From Taeniopygia guttata (lineage: Eukaryota; Chordata; Aves; Passeriformes; Estrildidae), in contig NC_133032.1 of assembly GCF_048771995.1 (NCBI RefSeq), forward strand, positions 20,103,001-20,167,000: a DNA stretch of 64,000 nucleotides. Direction: 5' to 3'. This document shows, one piece after another, positions 62,901 to 64,000 of the stretch; the first letter of the stretch is position 1; each line of letters begins with the position of its first letter. Both the position numbers and the translations under genes were made by a program. The notes beneath the pieces were generated by a model that had not been told where the DNA came from, did not search any database, and worked only from the letters and a program-made list of their open reading frames with translations.

Positions 62901-63511
62901 TCTTCTTGACATCTGGCCGTACTGTTTGAACTACCTGGCAGACCACGGGTACAATAATATCCCTCCAGGACAGTGACAGGGACTCATTGTATAGAAGCTG
63001 CTGAAGGAGTGCCATCATGTGGTTGTGATTAGCAGACCTATAAAAAAGGCAAAATAAATAGATTTCTCATTAAAAAAAATATAAAAATACAGTGCAGTGA
63101 TTAGCTGAAGTAAAATTCTTAACCTTTACAACGCAGAAGTCCTCTGAAGGAACAGTTGCCTAAAATGTTCTACAATCAGTTTTGGTCCTGTACTCTATAT
63201 ATAAACATCACAAGATTAAAAAAACAACAAAAATATACTGTAAAAATGCTGCATTCTTAATGCAAATTATTTCCTTGCATTGCCTACTGCAGCTCAAGTC
63301 CCACTAAAAGTTTGTGGAACAGAGGGGCTTCAGAAATTGTTACTCAAGATATGCAAATTCCTTTTTCCACATGTTTCTTACAGCAGCCTTTCCATGGCTT
63401 GTTTCTCCCCATTCTCTTCTCTCAGCAGATCCAGATTGCTGTGGTGCCAGCCTAGGGGTGTGAATAAGAGCTCTTTGGACTTCTCCTCCACCCTCCTGTT
63501 GAATAACGACT
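35801..63511 (-). CDS. PIKFYVE: PIKFYVE, PtdIns3P 5-kinase: C-terminal 1,540 codons (29 exons), 5' end outside window
   Basis: The lipid kinase of endosomes and lysosomes that makes PtdIns(3,5)P2 from PtdIns3P, in a complex with VAC14 and FIG4. The 29 exons below join in one frame with consistent phases and match the vertebrate PIKfyve C-terminal three quarters (human is about 2,098 residues). Order: end of the N-terminal linker; TCP-1/Cpn60-like domain over about seven exons, which in the family binds the partner scaffold; a long variable acidic linker in the 1,187-base exon; a conserved Cys/His-rich region (exons 56634 down to 48888); a Ser-rich linker; and the PIP-kinase domain (exons 42280 down to 35801) with GKSGAAF, ILKQM (ATP lysine), VFDLKGS, IIDYSLL and the activation segment GGQGKMP. 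It ends HWTGLGLNC. The FYVE and DEP domains lie beyond position 64000. It converges on DNAJC10. Introns carry CR1 copies and an ATATG microsatellite. Confidence 0.97.
36010..36845 (+). mobile_element. CR1 LINE, about 0.8 kb, antisense in the last PIKFYVE intron
   Basis: A 5'-truncated CR1 copy. Recognisable stretches are TTGCACCTGG, GGATCCTGGTGGACAAGCAG, TGGGCTGCATCAAAA, GGTCCAGAGAAGGGTCACAG, TTGTTCAGCCTTGGA and the end GAGGTCCCTTCCAACC near 36815-36830. The reading frame is broken, so it is a fossil. It sits antisense to PIKFYVE in the intron 35917-36978. The left limit is approximate. Confidence 0.85.
36979..37053 (-). CDS. PIKFYVE: PIKFYVE visible exon 28: activation segment start
   Basis: YIRTFTWDKKLEMVVKSTG, then ILGGQ and one base of Gly. 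The motif in human is identical. Donor G|GTAAGT. Confidence 0.97.
38845..39106 (-). CDS. PIKFYVE: PIKFYVE visible exon 27: catalytic core
   Basis: VFDLKGSLRNRNVKTDTGKE, DVVLLDENLLKMVRDNPLYI, SSHLIIDYSLLVGRDD and ELVVGII. It contains the DLKGS and IDYSLL motifs that carry catalysis and metal binding in PIP kinases. Confidence 0.97.
39490..39760 (-). mobile_element. CR1 LINE 3' fragment
   Basis: The complement of a CR1 3' end: GAGGCTGGAAATGATCTCTG, CTGCTTCAAGCAGG, GTCCAGTCAAG and GTGCCTGAGCCCTCCTCATG appear in CR1 order on the minus strand. It lies in the PIKFYVE intron 39107-40402, in the same orientation as the gene. Confidence 0.75.
40403..40531 (-). CDS. PIKFYVE: PIKFYVE visible exon 26: kinase domain
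   Basis: KPTALAKILGVYRIGYKNSQ, then EKKLDLLVMENLFYGRKMAQ. Phase 0 at both ends. Confidence 0.97.
40789..40892 (-). CDS. PIKFYVE: PIKFYVE visible exon 25: ATP-binding lysine
   Basis: DRFILKQMPRLEVQSFLDFA, then PHYFTYITNAVQQK. The Lys of ILKQM aligns with the essential ATP-contacting lysine of human PIKfyve. Confidence 0.97.
41603..41779 (-). CDS. PIKFYVE: PIKFYVE visible exon 24: kinase N-lobe
   Basis: FSDANAKFYCRIYYAGEFHR, MREVILGSSEEDFIRSLSHS, then GGKSGAAFYVTE. The GKSGAAF turn is the nucleotide-binding loop of the family. Confidence 0.97.
42221..42280 (-). CDS. PIKFYVE: PIKFYVE visible exon 23: start of PIP-kinase domain
   Basis: A 60-base exon: DGDGGDGQKKQVVNPHVEL. Gly/Asp-rich linker then the first kinase strand. 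Acceptor CTTCAG, donor C|GTGAGT. Confidence 0.94.
42854..43018 (-). CDS. PIKFYVE: PIKFYVE visible exon 22: linker before kinase domain
   Basis: KKPSGVLSFFRGTGGKSPDL, SSQKKETLRGADSAYYQVGQ, then ENQGAEAQ. Acceptor TGTAG, donor G|GTACAA. Confidence 0.95.
43630..43718 (-). CDS. PIKFYVE: PIKFYVE visible exon 21: variable linker
   Basis: MSDSKPKSSSPVRLPEANMC, then PLRNAEPEQ. Ser/Pro-rich. The DSKPKSSSP core matches the family and the rest is less conserved. Confidence 0.93.
44190..44273 (-). CDS. PIKFYVE: PIKFYVE visible exon 20
   Basis: CKEYRNALDELSKASLKSSS, then EEGLQPN. Acceptor ACCAG, donor AG|GTTACA. Confidence 0.95.
44999..45094 (-). CDS. PIKFYVE: PIKFYVE visible exon 19
   Basis: DPDKHYLMYEHERVPIAVCE, then KEPSSIIAFAL. 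Highly conserved start of the region leading to the kinase fold. Donor AG|GTACGG. Confidence 0.97.
46204..46324 (-). CDS. PIKFYVE: PIKFYVE visible exon 18
   Basis: VFDGHSLGSTDSQVKEKSTM, then KAILANFLPGNNYNPIPFP. Ends with two bases of Phe; donor TT|GTAAGT. Confidence 0.96.
46479..46622 (-). CDS. PIKFYVE: PIKFYVE visible exon 17: Ser/Thr-rich linker
   Basis: DRFLTALSSQSSTGSTHLQL, then PTSPEVASEH and TSSSE. Of two nearby AG dinucleotides the upstream one keeps frame and homology (E-D-R). Confidence 0.94.
47207..47267 (-). CDS. PIKFYVE: PIKFYVE visible exon 16
   Basis: A 61-base exon: ISSMDASPRNASPALQNGEK plus one base. Acceptor CCTAG, donor G|GTCTGT, which is weaker than average. Confidence 0.93.
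48298..48388 (-). CDS. PIKFYVE: PIKFYVE visible exon 15
   Basis: LQDLFQQEKGRKRPSVPPSP, then GRLRQGEESK. Basic and proline-rich linker. Ends in phase 0. Confidence 0.96.
48888..49042 (-). CDS. PIKFYVE: PIKFYVE visible exon 14: helical region
   Basis: MEEGEFQNWTEKIQARLLSS, then DTPQQLQSVFESLIAKKQ and LCEMLQAWNN. Starts in phase 0 and ends with two bases of Arg. Confidence 0.97.
49151..49259 (-). CDS. PIKFYVE: PIKFYVE visible exon 13
   Basis: VSQVYLAVDDRLASLKTDTF, then SKTREEKMEDLFAQKE. It likely forms helical or coiled-coil sequence. Ends in phase 0. Confidence 0.96.
50510..50623 (-). CDS. PIKFYVE: PIKFYVE visible exon 12
   Basis: YSPIRLLEVCVPLPKIYIKR, then APLKVTILQDLKDFSQ and two bases of Lys. 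Acceptor TTCTCAG, donor AA|GTAAGC. Confidence 0.96.
51101..51279 (-). CDS. PIKFYVE: PIKFYVE visible exon 11
   Basis: VTPVVPLSNDSWSMSFAKYL, ELRFYGYQYTRRANAEPCG, then HDYHQYFSYNQMVASF. It starts in phase 0 and ends with two bases of Ser. Confidence 0.97.
52345..52516 (-). CDS. PIKFYVE: PIKFYVE visible exon 10: Cys/His-rich region
   Basis: PSYQCPSMFCETPMVHHIRR, then GQGCVQIVLKELDSPVPGY, and TYSWCRLCKQ. The CxxC and HxxH spacing suggests the structural zinc-like region known in this family. Confidence 0.96.
53867..53938 (-). CDS. PIKFYVE: PIKFYVE visible exon 9
   Basis: A 72-base exon: IVTMEFYGKNDLTLGIFLER and YCF. Acceptor TTTAG, donor AG|GTAAGG. Confidence 0.96.
55125..55225 (-). CDS. PIKFYVE: PIKFYVE visible exon 8
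   Basis: VDCLSPVNHQRLCVLFSSSS to ACVSP plus two bases of Trp. Acceptor ACTAG, donor TG|GTATAA. Start of the conserved Cys-containing region. Confidence 0.96.
55536..55610. repeat. (ATATG)15 pentanucleotide microsatellite
   Basis: Fifteen uninterrupted copies of ATATG in the PIKFYVE intron 55226-56633. A minus-strand open frame across it is a repeat artefact. Confidence 0.98.
56489..56520. repeat. Poly-A low-complexity run
   Basis: Two A-runs separated by a single C, about 32 bases, in the PIKFYVE intron just beyond the large exon; on the coding strand it reads as a T-run. Confidence 0.8.
56634..57820 (-). CDS. PIKFYVE: PIKFYVE visible exon 7: end of TCP-1-like domain and long linker
   Basis: A 1,187-base exon. 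It starts DQTKPLMFFEGCPQHLGCTI and continues KLCGAAEYELARVKEILIF, where the chaperonin family usually has R-G-G after KL or LL. A poorly conserved acidic Ser/Glu-rich linker follows, then the conserved FRDPLQDDTGLYITEEV, YWSPLLNKEYKELE and RMLADYRARGGRI segments. It ends SHK in phase 0 at donor AAG|GTAAGA. The open frame continues past the donor into the intron, so raw ORF ends are misleading. Confidence 0.96.
58215..58352 (+). mobile_element. CR1 LINE 3' fragment
   Basis: A typical CR1 terminus: ACTTGGAGCAACTTGGTCTA, TACCATGGCAGAGAAGC, TTAAGGCCCCTTCCAACTG and TTTCTATGATTCTATGA at the end. It lies antisense in the PIKFYVE intron 57821-59041. Confidence 0.85.
58555..58795 (+). mobile_element. 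Older CR1 remnants
   Basis: Two short pieces resemble CR1 3' ends. At 58565-58622 there is ACCAGATGAACTTTTGA, GTGCCTTCCAACAC and GATTCTGTCC. At 58755-58795 there is GAACAGGAAGTTGGACTAG. They follow the previous fragment and are more diverged, so boundaries are approximate. Confidence 0.55.
59042..59168 (-). CDS. PIKFYVE: PIKFYVE visible exon 6: TCP-1-like domain
   Basis: QVLDRVSRMTQGDLVMSMDQ, then LLTKPQLGTCHKFYMQVF, ending LPN plus one base. Acceptor TTACAG, donor G|GTGAGT. Confidence 0.96.
59795..59935 (-). CDS. PIKFYVE: PIKFYVE visible exon 5: TCP-1-like domain
   Basis: Forty-seven codons, EREFLKNYVQRIVDVQPN, LVLVEKTVSRIAQDMLLEHG and ITLVINVKP. Phase 0 at both ends. Confidence 0.97.
60697..60804 (-). 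CDS. PIKFYVE: PIKFYVE visible exon 4: TCP-1-like domain
   Basis: Thirty-six codons, MNSCLKNPRILLLKCSIEYL to EPIVLQ. Phase 0 at both ends. The initial Met is internal to the protein. Confidence 0.96.
61454..61528 (-). CDS. PIKFYVE: PIKFYVE visible exon 3: TCP-1-like domain
   Basis: Twenty-five codons, IPGGKKFDSMVVNGFVC to VAHKK. Both ends are in phase 0. This is the classic chaperonin GG and VxxGxV strand. Confidence 0.96.
62857..63037 (-). CDS. PIKFYVE: PIKFYVE visible exon 2: start of TCP-1-like domain
   Basis: Encodes SANHNHMMALLQQLL, SWRDIIVPVVCQVVQTVRPD, and RDDDMDIRQFVHIKK. Acceptor TTATAG, donor AAA|GTAAGT; ends in phase 0. Confidence 0.96.
63382..63511 (-). CDS. PIKFYVE: PIKFYVE visible exon 1: region before the chaperonin-like domain
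   Basis: Frame reads SLFNRRVEEKSKEL, then PLGWHHSNLDLLREENGEK and QAMERL. Acceptor TTGCAG at the 63512 side; donor CT|GTAAGA. It starts with two bases of a split codon, so at least one exon lies further upstream, outside or at the window edge. Confidence 0.93.
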
Positions 63512-64000
63512 CTGCAAGAGACAAACAAACACTGTTAATGTAAGGTCACAGTTGAATGCTTGCATCTTTCTGAAAGGCTGCTTCAAAAAGGAAAGAATTT
63601 ACTAAGATATAAGTCTTAGTAAGTAATGAGTAAGTACTGAGTTTAAGGTAGATGTCATAGTCCTCAGTTTGAGGGGGACTGACACTTTCAGTTACTATAT
63701 TGTGTAGTAACTCCTTAGAACTGTTCTCTGTTTTGCAGTACCAAAATTAGAGGTTACTTCAGCACAGTTCGTGCTTTGAAAGAGTTACGAGGTTATTTCC
63801 TGCATGGTTATTATGATATTATAGAGGCAAATTATAAACTTCCACATTGACATAATGGCTGACTATATTATAAATCATTTATACTAGTAGTGTATAAATG
63901 TTCATCAAGCAAGTATGTAAGCCTTCACAGATCAAGCTTAAAACTCCTTACTGATAAGCCAAATCTTTAGACGATAGCAATCCAAGGAAGACTACTGAAG

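Noticed and set aside
63952-64000. Possible further PIKFYVE exon at the right edge before a good donor-like CA|GTAAGG
   Set aside because: The acceptor would lie outside or at the edge of the window, the frames give no sequence I recognise, and the required phase introduces a stop or an untestable short exon.

Overview
The window is vertebrate nuclear DNA, almost certainly from a bird. The evidence is two long, multi-exon genes with clean GT/AG introns, a CpG-island promoter, strongly human-like proteins, compact introns (DNAJC10 fits in about 21 kb), and several remnants of CR1 LINEs, the dominant sauropsid retroelement, ending in the typical ATTCTATGA-like tail. CR1 also occurs in crocodilians and turtles, so the class is inferred rather than proven. 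I found no prokaryotic operon, CRISPR array, IS element, rRNA or tRNA gene.

Layout. Positions 1-6590 are AT-rich intergenic DNA with no supportable gene. Positions 6590-7330 are a CpG island that promotes DNAJC10. DNAJC10 (ERdj5) runs on the + strand with a non-coding first exon ending at 7286 and 22 coding exons from 7717 to 28007. It is complete: the assembled frame is 797 codons plus stop, and every exon phase agrees. Positions about 28510-32450 are intergenic. On the - strand, reading from 63511 down to 35801, are the last 29 coding exons of PIKFYVE (1,540 codons plus stop, about three quarters of the protein). Its probable 3' UTR extends down to about 32450. The N-terminal FYVE and DEP part of PIKFYVE lies beyond the right edge.

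Functionally the two genes are unrelated. DNAJC10 is an ER-lumen reductase and co-chaperone for ER-associated degradation. PIKFYVE is the endosomal phosphatidylinositol-3-phosphate 5-kinase. They converge tail to tail. As I recall the human map, both lie on 2q but far apart, so the junction itself is of interest.

The most useful second-look items are a CGPC active site in the third catalytic thioredoxin domain of DNAJC10 where mammals have CHPC, upstream ORFs and a UPR-element-like site in its leader and promoter, the KDEL signal split by the last intron, a C-G-A for R-G-G change in the PIKFYVE chaperonin-like domain, and a 13-bp minisatellite at the promoter edge. I did not find evidence for a wholly new biological system.
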